Shown in pieces: positions 7,531 through 15,905 of a DNA stretch of 60,710 bases (the first letter of the stretch is position 1; each line of letters begins with the position of its first letter). A program made the position numbers and the translations under genes. This DNA comes from Candidatus Saccharimonadota bacterium (GTDB taxonomy: Bacteria; Patescibacteriota; Saccharimonadia; Saccharimonadales; Saccharimonadaceae): assembly GCA_017406565.1 (NCBI GenBank), contig JAFQYG010000001.1, positions 1 through 60,710 on the forward strand, given 5' to 3'. The notes under the pieces were generated by a model, which saw only the letters and a list, made by a program, of their open reading frames with translations, searched no databases and was not told the origin of the DNA.

Positions 7531-8505
7531 CTATTTAATATCTTCTTTAGGTTTAACATTAGAATTCATCTTATCGGTCAATCTATTAGTTTCAATTACA
7601 TCACTATTGTATACTTCTACCTTTTTATTATACTCTGCTATCAGATTACTAATCTCGTCATACAACGCATCAAGTGCTATTTGTTCATTCACCAACACAT
7701 TCCGCCTCGTATCAAATTCCCACTGTGAGGTAAAACATCCTGGCGTATCTGCACAAGTATTAAATTGGTCCACATCCGCTTCATACTGCACAACTCTGTT
7801 CTTATATTCTGTGGTCATGTTATCAATTTTGGTGTTTAATTCGCTCATTTCTGCTTCCAAAGCCTTAAGTTCTGCTTTTAATCTCCTAAACACTGCAATA
7901 TAACTATCGTAATAGCTTACAACTTTATCTTGATTTGTGAAATACTTCGCATAGTGTTTTTCCAATACATCTGGCAAAGTTTTTACCTCCGTACCCGCTC
8001 TCACATATAACTCCTCGGATCGTTCAGACGAAGAATAGATTTTCAAATCATCTTCCAGTATTTCTTTATTATCCTTATAGACTTGCCTTAAAACACTCTC
8101 TAAATTATTTTTTTTCTCGTCACTCATTCTCGCATATACCGCATGTAATAATTCGTGCGCCGCAGTGAGCTCTTTTATCCCTTTCAGCTGTTCATCCTCT
8201 ATATTATATACATAGATATTCTCCATTACATAACATCCCAAAATCGCCGTTTCAGCATCTGTTGGCCGACAATTCTGATTAAATTCATCTCTTTCGCTCA
8301 ACGCCGGTTGAGATGCATTAAAGATAAACTCACCCTCCGAAGTTAAATCCAGACTATCTCGTATTTTCACCATTTCAGCTGAAGGTTTATAAGTAATCCC
8401 ACGATAGTAGTCATAAACTCTGTCACGCTGCAAAACCAAAACAATAACTACCACTAACAAACCCGCTAATATCAACCACTTTATTAGGCTAAGTTTTTTC
8501 AACAT
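7531..8505 (-). CDS. Membrane-anchored HExxH metalloprotease-like protein
   Basis: 324 residues: one transmembrane segment (about 8-27), then an extracytoplasmic domain with TAAHELLHAVY, a zinc-protease HExxH signature, and a downstream SEELYVRAGTE block that could supply the third ligand. The second half (about 205-320) is predicted coiled coil. Proteins with this layout are common in Saccharibacteria, but no substrate is known to me. It is the first gene of the run 8505-5950 and is transcribed divergently from the prolyl-tRNA editing gene at 8542. Confidence 0.65.
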   Translation of the reverse strand: MLKKLSLIKWLILAGLLVVVIVLVLQRDRVYDYYRGITYKPSAEMVKIRDSLDLTSEGEFIFNASQPALSERDEFNQNCRPTDAETAILGCYVMENIYVYNIEDEQLKGIKELTAAHELLHAVYARMSDEKKNNLESVLRQVYKDNKEILEDDLKIYSSSERSEELYVRAGTEVKTLPDVLEKHYAKYFTNQDKVVSYYDSYIAVFRRLKAELKALEAEMSELNTKIDNMTTEYKNRVVQYEADVDQFNTCADTPGCFTSQWEFDTRRNVLVNEQIALDALYDEISNLIAEYNKKVEVYNSDVIETNRLTDKMNSNVKPKEDIK

Positions 8506-8541
8506 ACTTCTAGTTTATCACACTATGTTATAATTACACCT

Positions 8542-9048
8542 ATGAACAAATCAGAAGTATACAATTATTTAGATGAAAAACATATCAAATATGAAGTTAC
8601 CGAACACGAAGCTGTTTACAATATGACTGAGCTTGGTCGCGTTGATGTTCCTTATCTAGGTCGCGATGCTAAAAACTTACTCGTTCGTGATGACAAAAAA
8701 CAAAATTACTATCTAATTACCGTTAAAGGCAACAAACGTGTCGATCTAAAACAATTTAAAAAAGATCATGGCACTCGCCATCTTAGTTTTGCTTCAGCTG
8801 ATGATTTAGAGAAATACATGCACCTCACCCCAGGAGCCGTTTCGCCACTCGGACTTCTCAACAACGATCCAGCTACAGTCCAATTTTTCCTTGACCAAGA
8901 TTTTCTAGATGACAAGAAAAAACAAAAAGGTGCCGGTATTATCGGTATTCATCCGTGCGACAACACCGCCACCGTTTGGGTTAAAACTACTGACTTAGTT
9001 AAACTCATCGAAGAGCACGGTAACCCTACCAATATTATTAAAATCTAA
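8542..9048 (+). CDS. Prolyl-tRNA editing deacylase (ProXp-ala/PrdX-like)
   Basis: 168 residues of the YbaK/EbsC fold. LLVRDDKKQNYYLITVKGNKRV carries the conserved Lys region, followed by LSFASADDLEKYM and the LTPGAVSPLGLLND-like loop, all typical of free-standing Ala-tRNA(Pro) deacylases. These hydrolyse Ala mischarged on tRNA-Pro in the cytoplasm. The ATG lies 7 nt after a perfect TATAAT (8529-8534, extended as TGTTATAAT), so the transcript is expected to be leaderless. It is a single gene facing the pgeF-like gene. Confidence 0.85.
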   Translation: MNKSEVYNYLDEKHIKYEVTEHEAVYNMTELGRVDVPYLGRDAKNLLVRDDKKQNYYLITVKGNKRVDLKQFKKDHGTRHLSFASADDLEKYMHLTPGAVSPLGLLNNDPATVQFFLDQDFLDDKKKQKGAGIIGIHPCDNTATVWVKTTDLVKLIEEHGNPTNIIKI

Positions 9049-9119
9049 TTTATTTATTTATTTACAAACTAATGTTAGCGTAAAGATATCGCCTTCATCC
9101 ATAGTTGGAGTAGTAAGTT

Positions 9120-9809
9120 TCAATGGTTCATCAACCGTACTACAACAGCAAATCTAGTTTTATAATCCCCATTCGAACACGAAGGATACTTATCATCGGT
9201 TACCGTATCAATTCCAGGATTATCGATATTCTCAGCCAGCACTCCCGCTTTTGTTAACTGCTCAAACACCGCATCCGACATTTTTTGATTATCAAGCGCA
9301 TGAATTTGGTAATTTTGCGCACATGGCGAAAAGAATACTTTTAAATTTACTGGGTCACATTCGTATTTGTCACATAAAAATTTAATAAATTTCTCTGGCC
9401 CATACTGTTCTACATTGTGTCTTCCCGCATGAAGTAATCCCAAAATATGCTTCTCCACATCATAAACCACCACTCCGACACAATCCGCCAACGGTAATAA
9501 TAACCCAACATCTTTTCTTTTAGTCACTAATCCATCAGAAATCAGAATCTTTGTTTCATTATTATTAATACTATATTCCGATATGTTATCACCGTTTACT
9601 TCGTCATAAAAAGTATACTCGTTTCTTCCCTCGTAAACTGTTCTAATTCGTGCGACATTTCCGCCTTCAAGCCCAATTAATTTACCTAAACTATTTTGAC
9701 GTTTTATTATTTCCGCCTCATTACCTTCCCCCAAAAATCTCATACTCCCGTCATGGACATCCGAAATACCAATTTCTGCCGCACCTTCAAATAATATCTG
9801 CTTTTTCAT
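9120..9809 (-). CDS. pgeF: PgeF/YfiH family purine nucleoside phosphorylase-like enzyme
   Basis: 229 residues matching the former multicopper polyphenol oxidase family. SDGLVT, LPLADCVGVVVYD and GLLHAGRHN carry the Cys and His of the metal/active site, and a C-terminal CSNGDYKTRFAVVV replaces the usual FFSYRR end. Characterised members cleave purine nucleosides or edit peptidoglycan precursors. Purine salvage would fit a nucleotide-dependent epibiont (inference). The C-terminus is slightly shorter than usual. No strong terminator is visible between it and the convergent gene ending at 9048. Confidence 0.78.
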   Translation of the reverse strand: MKKQILFEGAAEIGISDVHDGSMRFLGEGNEAEIIKRQNSLGKLIGLEGGNVARIRTVYEGRNEYTFYDEVNGDNISEYSINNNETKILISDGLVTKRKDVGLLLPLADCVGVVVYDVEKHILGLLHAGRHNVEQYGPEKFIKFLCDKYECDPVNLKVFFSPCAQNYQIHALDNQKMSDAVFEQLTKAGVLAENIDNPGIDTVTDDKYPSCSNGDYKTRFAVVVRLMNH

Positions 9810-10038
9810 TATAGTTACTGCTTATCTTTAAATAATTCTTGGGTAAACTTTTCGAGAAAATTCATCTCCTTCGTTCGAAAACATCGACACAGTTCTATTA
9901 AACTCATTATATCATTATTCTGCCCAAACAAAACTTTATAATACAATTATCATAAGCATAAAAAATGATATAATTAGCATAATATACTAAACAAACAGTT
10001 TTTATTATTGCTAAATGAAGAAAGGAACCAAGGAACAA

Positions 10039-10680
10039 ATGGATAATAACAATACACCAATCGCTGGCGGAACGCCAAATCCAAATCAACCAGTTGTTCA
10101 ACCAACACCCCAACCAGCAGCTCAACCAATCCCAGGTCAACCTATCGCTCAACCCATATCAGGTGCCCCAAATAAACCTAAAAATTCTAAGAAAAAGATG
10201 GGGATTATCATTGGTTGCTCCATAGGAGCCGTAGCCGTAATTGCAACAGCAGTGGTTTTATTAATCATGTTCTTAGGTCATGGTGGTGAAAAAACAGTCA
10301 GCTGTACTTTGACAAACGAATATATGGATATCGCTGTAACTGGCGAGACTAATGTCAAAATCAAAGATGGTGAAATTTCCGGTGGAGATATAACTATTAA
10401 CGTAGATCTAAAATCTCTACCAGATTATTATAAAGATTACGAAAGTGATTTAGTCGACGGAATGACCGAAGGCTACAAAGAGCACTGTAGTGAACATTGT
10501 ACCTTCGACTATAACTACATCGAAGGTGACAGTGTAAAATACACAATGCAGTATGACAAAGAAGGCGTCAGTGAAATTGTTAAAAGCTCCGATACAGAAG
10601 GCGCATCTGCTCAAGAAATCGCCGACGAAGTTCAGAAAACACTTGAAGAAGAAGCCAACGCAACTTGTACGCAACATTAA
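10039..10680 (+). CDS. Single-pass membrane protein with Pro/Gln-rich tail
   Basis: 213 residues from the ATG at 10039. This start is preferred to the in-frame ATG at 10015 because AAGGA lies just upstream and the resulting MDNNNTP start resembles MDNTNYP of the next gene. Layout: a Pro/Gln/Asn-rich cytoplasmic tail (about 1-52), one transmembrane segment (about 56-80), then an acidic extracellular domain with Cys pairs (CSEHC, ATCTQH). The ectodomain is not recognised. A TATAAT near 9970 gives a leader of roughly 60 nt. Confidence 0.6.
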   Translation: MDNNNTPIAGGTPNPNQPVVQPTPQPAAQPIPGQPIAQPISGAPNKPKNSKKKMGIIIGCSIGAVAVIATAVVLLIMFLGHGGEKTVSCTLTNEYMDIAVTGETNVKIKDGEISGGDITINVDLKSLPDYYKDYESDLVDGMTEGYKEHCSEHCTFDYNYIEGDSVKYTMQYDKEGVSEIVKSSDTEGASAQEIADEVQKTLEEEANATCTQH

Positions 10681-10794
10681 TTAAATCTACTAGTTGTCAA
10701 TTAGCCACAGTAAGTGAGTGTAATACTTTCTAATTCAAACTGGTAAAAGTAAGCCATTAATCACATTTCATTCCGCTTATAGTATAATAAAACT

Positions 10795-11829
10795 ATGGAC
10801 AATACAAACTATCCCATAAATCAACATCCATATATCAATCAAAATGCAACAGCTTCGAGAACGAAGAACCCGAATAAACCCTGTCTTATTATTCTTAGTA
10901 TTTTATCTTTTCTTATAGTAATTCTAGGAGCCACTAATGTTGTTATTTATTTAACTAGAAACAACGACGCAAACGTTGGTGCTAACACTCCAGAAGCCAA
11001 CAATAATGTAGATGGCATAGTATCGTCAACTGCTTTTGAAGATTTGACTAAAGAACAGGCTTTGGCTTTCTTGCGAGCACAAACCGATATTACCGGCACT
11101 CTACCAAAAAATTATGTTGGGGAAGAAATATCCAATGCCGTTATCACAAGCGGCACTACAATTATTAACGACATAGAATTAATTTATTCTTATGATACAA
11201 TAGATGATTTAAAAGAAATGGCCAATGAACGATATAGCGATCTAGATTTCTTTTCCTCAGATAACGCAGATGAGTATGATGAGAATAATTATGAAATAAA
11301 AGAATACGATTATTACGCGATCATCACACCCATACGCACGGAAAAATCAACACCATGTGATTATAACCATACTAGTGATTGCGATTCGCTCCTTTCTTTT
11401 AAACGAAGCTACCTAGATTACCATCAAGAAGAAACCACTCCAACCTCATTTAATGATGTATACTACCTTAATACTCAAAATCCAGACATAATTAATTATC
11501 TCCTGCGTGTTTATTCCTTCTTTTCTGGAGTTGGGCTTGGTAGTCATGGCAATATTTACAGTTATAAATTTGAAGAAGAGGATGATAAATATGTATTAAC
11601 TGTTAATAATGTCGGCGCCGGCATCAATTCAGAATTACTTAAAAATCCCGATAAATATACTAATGATTCAGAAATATATGGTATTAATTTATACTTCAGA
11701 CGCTTCGCAGCAGACAAATCAGATGGCCATGTTTATATAATTCCTACTGAAACTGGAGTTACAGAAGATGTAAAATCATTCCCAATTACCGAAGAAGAAT
11801 TACGTTCGCTACCATATTACAATGGTTAA
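10795..11829 (+). CDS. Single-pass membrane protein with large ectodomain
   Basis: 344 residues: an Asn-rich cytoplasmic tail (about 1-28), a transmembrane segment (about 30-54), then a Ser/Asp-rich ectodomain of about 290 residues with two Cys (CDYNHTSDC). The architecture repeats that of the preceding gene, although the ectodomains are not clearly similar. No known domain. TATAAT (10783-10788) lies 6 nt before the ATG, so the gene has its own leaderless-type promoter despite following the previous gene by only 114 nt. Confidence 0.6.
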   Translation: MDNTNYPINQHPYINQNATASRTKNPNKPCLIILSILSFLIVILGATNVVIYLTRNNDANVGANTPEANNNVDGIVSSTAFEDLTKEQALAFLRAQTDITGTLPKNYVGEEISNAVITSGTTIINDIELIYSYDTIDDLKEMANERYSDLDFFSSDNADEYDENNYEIKEYDYYAIITPIRTEKSTPCDYNHTSDCDSLLSFKRSYLDYHQEETTPTSFNDVYYLNTQNPDIINYLLRVYSFFSGVGLGSHGNIYSYKFEEEDDKYVLTVNNVGAGINSELLKNPDKYTNDSEIYGINLYFRRFAADKSDGHVYIIPTETGVTEDVKSFPITEEELRSLPYYNG

Positions 11830-11857
11830 ACCTCAATGATTTAATAATTCAATCTTA

Positions 11858-12241
11858 TTACAACATGTCGTCATAATATTCTTTTTTTTCGTAATTCCGA
11901 GTACTATTCTTAGCAGCTTTGCGTACTTTAGTGAAATCACTGCCAAGTTTTTTTCTCACCGAAAACGCCCTTATCCCAGAAATCAGAAAAACAAGAAAAC
12001 AAATAAACAAGATTGGCGCAAAGTAAATAAATCTGACCACACCCATATCTGCAACGACGTTCATACATGATCCGTCATAATCTAGCCCTGTACAGCGTGA
12101 TGGCGCAGATTTTTCCTGAGCTATCCAAGCAAACAAACTCATACAAAACAAAATTATAGATACAATAAAAATAACAAGACTCCTCTCAAATTTATAATAC
12201 AATTCTTTCTTTTCGCTTAATTTATTATTTCGCATAATCAT
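11858..12241 (-). CDS. Small two-span membrane protein, unknown
   Basis: 127 residues with two hydrophobic segments (about 20-42 and 70-92) joined by an extracellular loop containing two Cys, and a basic, charged C-terminus (KKEYYDDML). No recognised domain. Either ATG at 12241 or 12235 could start it; AAGGA just upstream fits the second better. It converges on the gene ending at 11829 with a 28-nt gap and no evident terminator. Confidence 0.5.
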   Translation of the reverse strand: MIMRNNKLSEKKELYYKFERSLVIFIVSIILFCMSLFAWIAQEKSAPSRCTGLDYDGSCMNVVADMGVVRFIYFAPILFICFLVFLISGIRAFSVRKKLGSDFTKVRKAAKNSTRNYEKKEYYDDML

Positions 12242-12326
12242 AATCCTTTATTCAAAAATACCCTACTATTATTATATACTAAATATGCTATAATTATATC
12301 TATAATAACAGATATACAGGTTGGTT

Positions 12327-13316
12327 ATGAATTTAAAGATCGGCATCGTCGGCTTACCTAACGTCGGCAAATCTACATTATTTAATGCCCTAACAAATGC
12401 TGGCGCACTTGCTGCCAACTATCCTTTTGCTACCATCGAACCAAATATCGGTATCGTCCCCGTCCCTGATGAAAGATTAGACGTCTTAGCTAAAATGTAT
12501 GAAACCAATAAAGTCGTGCCCGCTACCGTGGAGTTTGTCGATATCGCTGGTCTTGTCGCTGGTGCATCCAAAGGCGAAGGTCTTGGTAATAAATTCCTCG
12601 CTCATATCCGTGAGTGCCAAGCCATTTGCCATGTTGTTCGCGCCTTCAAAAACGATGATATCGTTCGCGCCGACAACAAAATCGAAGACGACATCGTAAG
12701 TCAAGCCAAAGACGACATAGATATTATTAATCTAGAACTTCAACTTGCTGACGAAGAAACCAAAGCTAAAGTTGAATCCAAACGCAAAAAAGATCCCGCC
12801 AACGAAAACATTCCTTATCTCACCGACAAACCAGTAATTTACATGTTTAACGTAGACGAATCTGGTTTAACCGATCAAGATTTACAAATTAAACTTAAAG
12901 ACCTAGTCAAACCAGCCGAAGTCATCTTTGTCAACGCCAAATTAGAGGAAGAAATGTCTGGCATGGATCGAAATGAACGTAAGGAATTTCTTGAATCCTA
13001 CAACGTCAAAGAAGACGCTCTTGGCGAATTAATCAAAGCCGCTTATAAAACTCTTGGGCTTCAGTCATTCCTTACTGCCGGTAAAAAAGAGTGCCGCGCC
13101 TGGACTATCAAAAAAGGTGCCACCGCACCCGAAGCCGCCGGCACTATCCATACTGATTTTGAACGTGGTTTCATCGCCGCTCAAATCTGTAATTACGATG
13201 ATCTTAAAGCGCTCGGTTCCGAACAAGCCGTAAAAGCTGCCGGCAAACTCCGCACTGAGGGCAAAACCTACGTCATGCAAGACGGCGACGTTGTAGAATT
13301 CAAATTCAACGTCTAA
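12327..13316 (+). CDS. ychF: YchF/Obg-like ATPase
   Basis: 330 residues, shorter than the usual 360 or so. GLPNVGKSTLFNALTNAG is the P-loop, DIAGLVAGASKGEGLGNKFL the G3 region with its glycine-rich YchF extension, and the C-terminal TGS domain ends with KTYVMQDGDVVEFKFNV. YchF binds ATP in preference to GTP and associates with ribosomes. The ATG at 12327 is preferred to an in-frame TTG two codons upstream because it gives MNLKIGIVG, the family start. Two TATAAT-like boxes lie 30-40 nt upstream. The loss of about 30 residues probably lies in the helical domain. Confidence 0.93.
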   Translation: MNLKIGIVGLPNVGKSTLFNALTNAGALAANYPFATIEPNIGIVPVPDERLDVLAKMYETNKVVPATVEFVDIAGLVAGASKGEGLGNKFLAHIRECQAICHVVRAFKNDDIVRADNKIEDDIVSQAKDDIDIINLELQLADEETKAKVESKRKKDPANENIPYLTDKPVIYMFNVDESGLTDQDLQIKLKDLVKPAEVIFVNAKLEEEMSGMDRNERKEFLESYNVKEDALGELIKAAYKTLGLQSFLTAGKKECRAWTIKKGATAPEAAGTIHTDFERGFIAAQICNYDDLKALGSEQAVKAAGKLRTEGKTYVMQDGDVVEFKFNV

Positions 13317-13320
13317 ACTC

Positions 13321-13349
13321 TTGAAATTTCCCCTAAGGTATGTTAAAAT
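13321..13349 (+). promoter_or_regulatory. Promoter upstream of rplS
   Basis: TTGAAA (13321-13326), 17 bp, TAAAAT (13344-13349), giving a leader of about 25 nt to the ATG at 13382. A second TATAAT directly abutting the ATG is too close to act as its -10 box. Confidence 0.6.
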
Positions 13350-13381
13350 AACAGGTAATTGTCTAATAATAAAGGTATAAT

Positions 13382-13855
13382 ATGAGTTTTTCAGTTTTAA
13401 AAGAAATTGGTGACGCGCAAAAAAAGAAGGCCGTAGTCGATGTTCGCCCCGGCGACACTGTTCGTGTCACTCAAAAAATCAAAGAAGGTAACAAATTCCG
13501 TTCTCAGACTTTTGAGGGTGTAGTTATCCGTGTTGACCGCAAGGAATCACACACCGCTCGCATCGTAGTACGCAAAGTAACTTCCGGTGTCGGCGTCGAA
13601 AAATCTTATCTCATCCATTCTCCACTTGTCGAGAAAATCATTGTTACTAAGCGTTCCAAAGTACGTCGCAACAACTTAAGCTATCTCCGCAAACGTTCTG
13701 GTAAATCTGCGCGTCTTACCGGCAAGGATTTCGATCGCGTAGCCGTTAACGATGTCACAGTTCCAGAAGAAGCTCCAGCCGAAGAAGCAGCTCCTGAAGT
13801 AGAAGTTGTCGAAGCCCCAGCCGAAGAAAAAAAGGAAGAAACCAAAGAGGCCTAA
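13382..13855 (+). CDS. rplS: Ribosomal protein L19 with acidic C-terminal tail
   Basis: 157 residues. The first 115 or so are standard L19 (RPGDTVRV, FEGVVIRV, KVRRNNLSYLRKRSGKSARL), a 50S protein at the subunit interface. About 35 further residues are almost entirely Glu, Ala, Pro, Val and Lys, an acidic tail absent from E. coli L19 and of unknown role. The stop codon is directly followed by the GTG start of the RNase HII fusion gene, so the two are one translation-coupled operon. Confidence 0.95.
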   Translation: MSFSVLKEIGDAQKKKAVVDVRPGDTVRVTQKIKEGNKFRSQTFEGVVIRVDRKESHTARIVVRKVTSGVGVEKSYLIHSPLVEKIIVTKRSKVRRNNLSYLRKRSGKSARLTGKDFDRVAVNDVTVPEEAPAEEAAPEVEVVEAPAEEKKEETKEA

Positions 13856-14809
13856 GTGGCAATTCTAGGAATCGATGAAGTTGGACGCGGACCCCTAGCG
13901 GGTCCGCTTGTTATTGGTGCAGTTATTTTACCAGAAGAAGAACGTCCTTGGTTTTCCGAACTTAAAGATTCCAAAAAACTCACCGCTAAAAAACGTGAAA
14001 CATTAAACGAACTTATATTAGCTGAGTCCACCATTGGCCTCGGTTGGGTTGCAGCAGAAGAACTCGACCAATTCGGCATCACCGAATCATTAAGGCTTGC
14101 TACACGTCGCGCTGTGAAGCAAATAAAGTCGCTTCACACTCCCTTTTCCCAAATTATAATTGATGGTAATCTTAATTTTCTAGCTGACACTCCTCTAGAA
14201 AAATATACCTCTACCTGCATCAAAGGCGATACCAAAATCCGCGAAATTTCCGCTGCCTCTATTATTGCTAAAGTTGCTCGTGACCACTATATGATTGAAC
14301 TCGCTACCAAATATCCAGAGTATAGTTTTGAAAAACATGTCGGCTACGGCACCAAAGCCCACCGAGATGCTATTTATAAACACGGGCTCACTCCAGAACA
14401 CCGCCGTTCTTTTGAACCATGCAAATCTATTTCTGGATTCACCACACCCACCAAAACCACTAAAAACACTACCAAGACCGGCCAAAAAGCCGAATCTGTC
14501 GTAGCAGAATATCTCAAATCCAAAGGTCATACTATTATTGAACAAAATCACAAAACTCCATATTATGAAATCGATATCGTCTCGACCAAAGAAGGAAAAA
14601 TCTATTTCACAGAAGTTAAATACCGCAAAAACTCCATCCATGGTAACGGTTTAGACGCTATTACCATCACCAAACTTCGCCAAATGCATTTTGCCGCCGA
14701 ATCTTATCTCAAATTTAATGCCTCAAAGTTTAAAAACTACCAACCCCTTCTCGCCGTCGCCTCCGTCACTAATGACTACCAAATTCAAATTTGGTTCCCC
14801 ATTACCTAA
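13856..14809 (+). CDS. rnhB: RNase HII fused to YraN/UPF0102 nuclease-like domain
   Basis: 317 residues from a GTG at 13856, immediately after the rplS stop. Residues about 1-200 are RNase HII, which removes ribonucleotides from DNA-RNA hybrids: GIDEVGRGPLAGP with the first catalytic Asp/Glu, IIIDGN, and ISAASIIAKVARD. After a Thr/Lys linker, residues about 210-317 are a complete YraN (UPF0102) domain: GQKAESVVAEYL, EIDIVS and FTEVKYRK, the PD-(D/E)xK-like set. In many bacteria rplS, rnhB and yraN are neighbours; here the last two are one reading frame. Confidence 0.92.
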   Translation: MAILGIDEVGRGPLAGPLVIGAVILPEEERPWFSELKDSKKLTAKKRETLNELILAESTIGLGWVAAEELDQFGITESLRLATRRAVKQIKSLHTPFSQIIIDGNLNFLADTPLEKYTSTCIKGDTKIREISAASIIAKVARDHYMIELATKYPEYSFEKHVGYGTKAHRDAIYKHGLTPEHRRSFEPCKSISGFTTPTKTTKNTTKTGQKAESVVAEYLKSKGHTIIEQNHKTPYYEIDIVSTKEGKIYFTEVKYRKNSIHGNGLDAITITKLRQMHFAAESYLKFNASKFKNYQPLLAVASVTNDYQIQIWFPIT

Positions 14810-14811
14810 AC

Positions 14812-15393
14812 TTATTTCTTCAACGCCAATTTTACCCGTTCTTCTACTGGCAATGCTTTATCTATTTTACTCAAAGCTAGCGTCGCTTCTTTTAGCGTAA
14901 ATCCAAGTGCCATTAATGCATCCAATGCTTCATCCGTTTCATTCTCTACCGCACCAATCTTCGTAATTTCCGTCGCACCATATCTCGATGGAATACCAAC
15001 TTTATCCTTCAAATCTACAATTACGCGCTCCGCCGATTTTTTACCTACACCAGATGCTTTTGATATAAACGCGATGTCACCATTCGCAATTGCATTTCTT
15101 ACTTCTTCTGCCTCAGCAAGTGACATAATTGCAATCCCCGCTTTCGGCCCCACACCTTGTACTGAAATCAATAATTCAAACAACTTTTTTGCCATTAAAC
15201 TCGAGAACCCATATAATTCTTCCGCATTTTCTCTAACCTGATGATAAGTATAGTATTTTCCTTTTTCACCTAAATTCACACCTTCAAAATCTAACGCTGG
15301 TACCATCATTTCATATCCAACCCCACCTACATCTACAATCAAACCATTAATTCCAAATTTTTCTTCCACCACACCCTTAATATGCGAAATCAT
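14812..15393 (-). CDS. ruvA: Holliday junction helicase subunit RuvA
   Basis: 193 residues, normal length. The N-terminal OB domain is followed by two helix-hairpin-helix motifs (LLISVQGVGPKAGIAIM and ISKASGVGKKSAERVIVDLKDK) and a short C-terminal domain (ALMALGFTLKEATLALSKI) that in relatives contacts RuvB. RuvA tetramers hold Holliday junctions. The start overlaps the ruvC stop by 4 nt. ruvB is not in the window. The gene ends 3 nt from the convergent RNase HII fusion gene. Confidence 0.96.
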   Translation of the reverse strand: MISHIKGVVEEKFGINGLIVDVGGVGYEMMVPALDFEGVNLGEKGKYYTYHQVRENAEELYGFSSLMAKKLFELLISVQGVGPKAGIAIMSLAEAEEVRNAIANGDIAFISKASGVGKKSAERVIVDLKDKVGIPSRYGATEITKIGAVENETDEALDALMALGFTLKEATLALSKIDKALPVEERVKLALKK

Positions 15394-15905
15394 TTTTTCC
15401 TCCTATTATTTGAAAACTCATATTTATTACCTTGTCCCATTTTATACAAAAAGCTACACGTAATCGCCACCGCTAATGCATCCGCTGCATCATCTGGCTT
15501 TGGTTTTTTCTCAAGCCCAAGATGCACACGTACCATTTCTTCTATCTGTGTTTTAGTTGCCGCACCATATCCAGTCAAAGATTTCTTAATTTCATTTGGT
15601 GTATATTCATATACAGGCAAACCTTTTTGTTCCGCCACCAAAAGCACTATCCCGCGCGCCTCCGCTACCGCAATACCTGTTGTAATATTTTTTGCAAAAA
15701 ATAACTTTTCTACTGCCACCATTTCTGGTTTACACTCATCAAAAACTTCCTTTAATGAATCATACAATTCTAAAAGACGTGATGGCAAAGGTGCATCAAC
15801 TGTTGTGGTTACAACTCCATAATCCAAAGCCTTCGTTGCAGAGCCTGTTTCAATTAACCCAAATCCACATCTACCAAGTCCCGGATCAATTCCTAAAATT
15901 TTCAT
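15390..15905 (-). CDS. ruvC: Holliday junction resolvase RuvC
   Basis: 171 residues. MKILGIDPGLGRCGFG carries the first catalytic Asp, AVEKLFF the Glu, and DDAADALAVA the final Asp pair of the RNase H-like active site. It cuts the junctions bound by RuvAB. It overlaps radA by 4 nt upstream and ruvA by 4 nt downstream, making a compact radA-ruvC-ruvA repair operon. Confidence 0.96.
   Translation of the reverse strand: MKILGIDPGLGRCGFGLIETGSATKALDYGVVTTTVDAPLPSRLLELYDSLKEVFDECKPEMVAVEKLFFAKNITTGIAVAEARGIVLLVAEQKGLPVYEYTPNEIKKSLTGYGAATKTQIEEMVRVHLGLEKKPKPDDAADALAVAITCSFLYKMGQGNKYEFSNNRRKK

Noticed and set aside
9049-9132. Frame continuing past the pgeF stop that reads VDEPLKLTTPTMDEGD and ends at about 9056
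   Set aside because: It looks coding-like, but stops occur just before it in that frame, pgeF already ends like its family, and no ribosome site or promoter is visible. Possibly a gene remnant, not enough to annotate.
14195-14641. Minus-strand frame of 148 codons within the RNase HII-YraN gene
   Set aside because: Antisense shadow; Phe-rich and without start signals.
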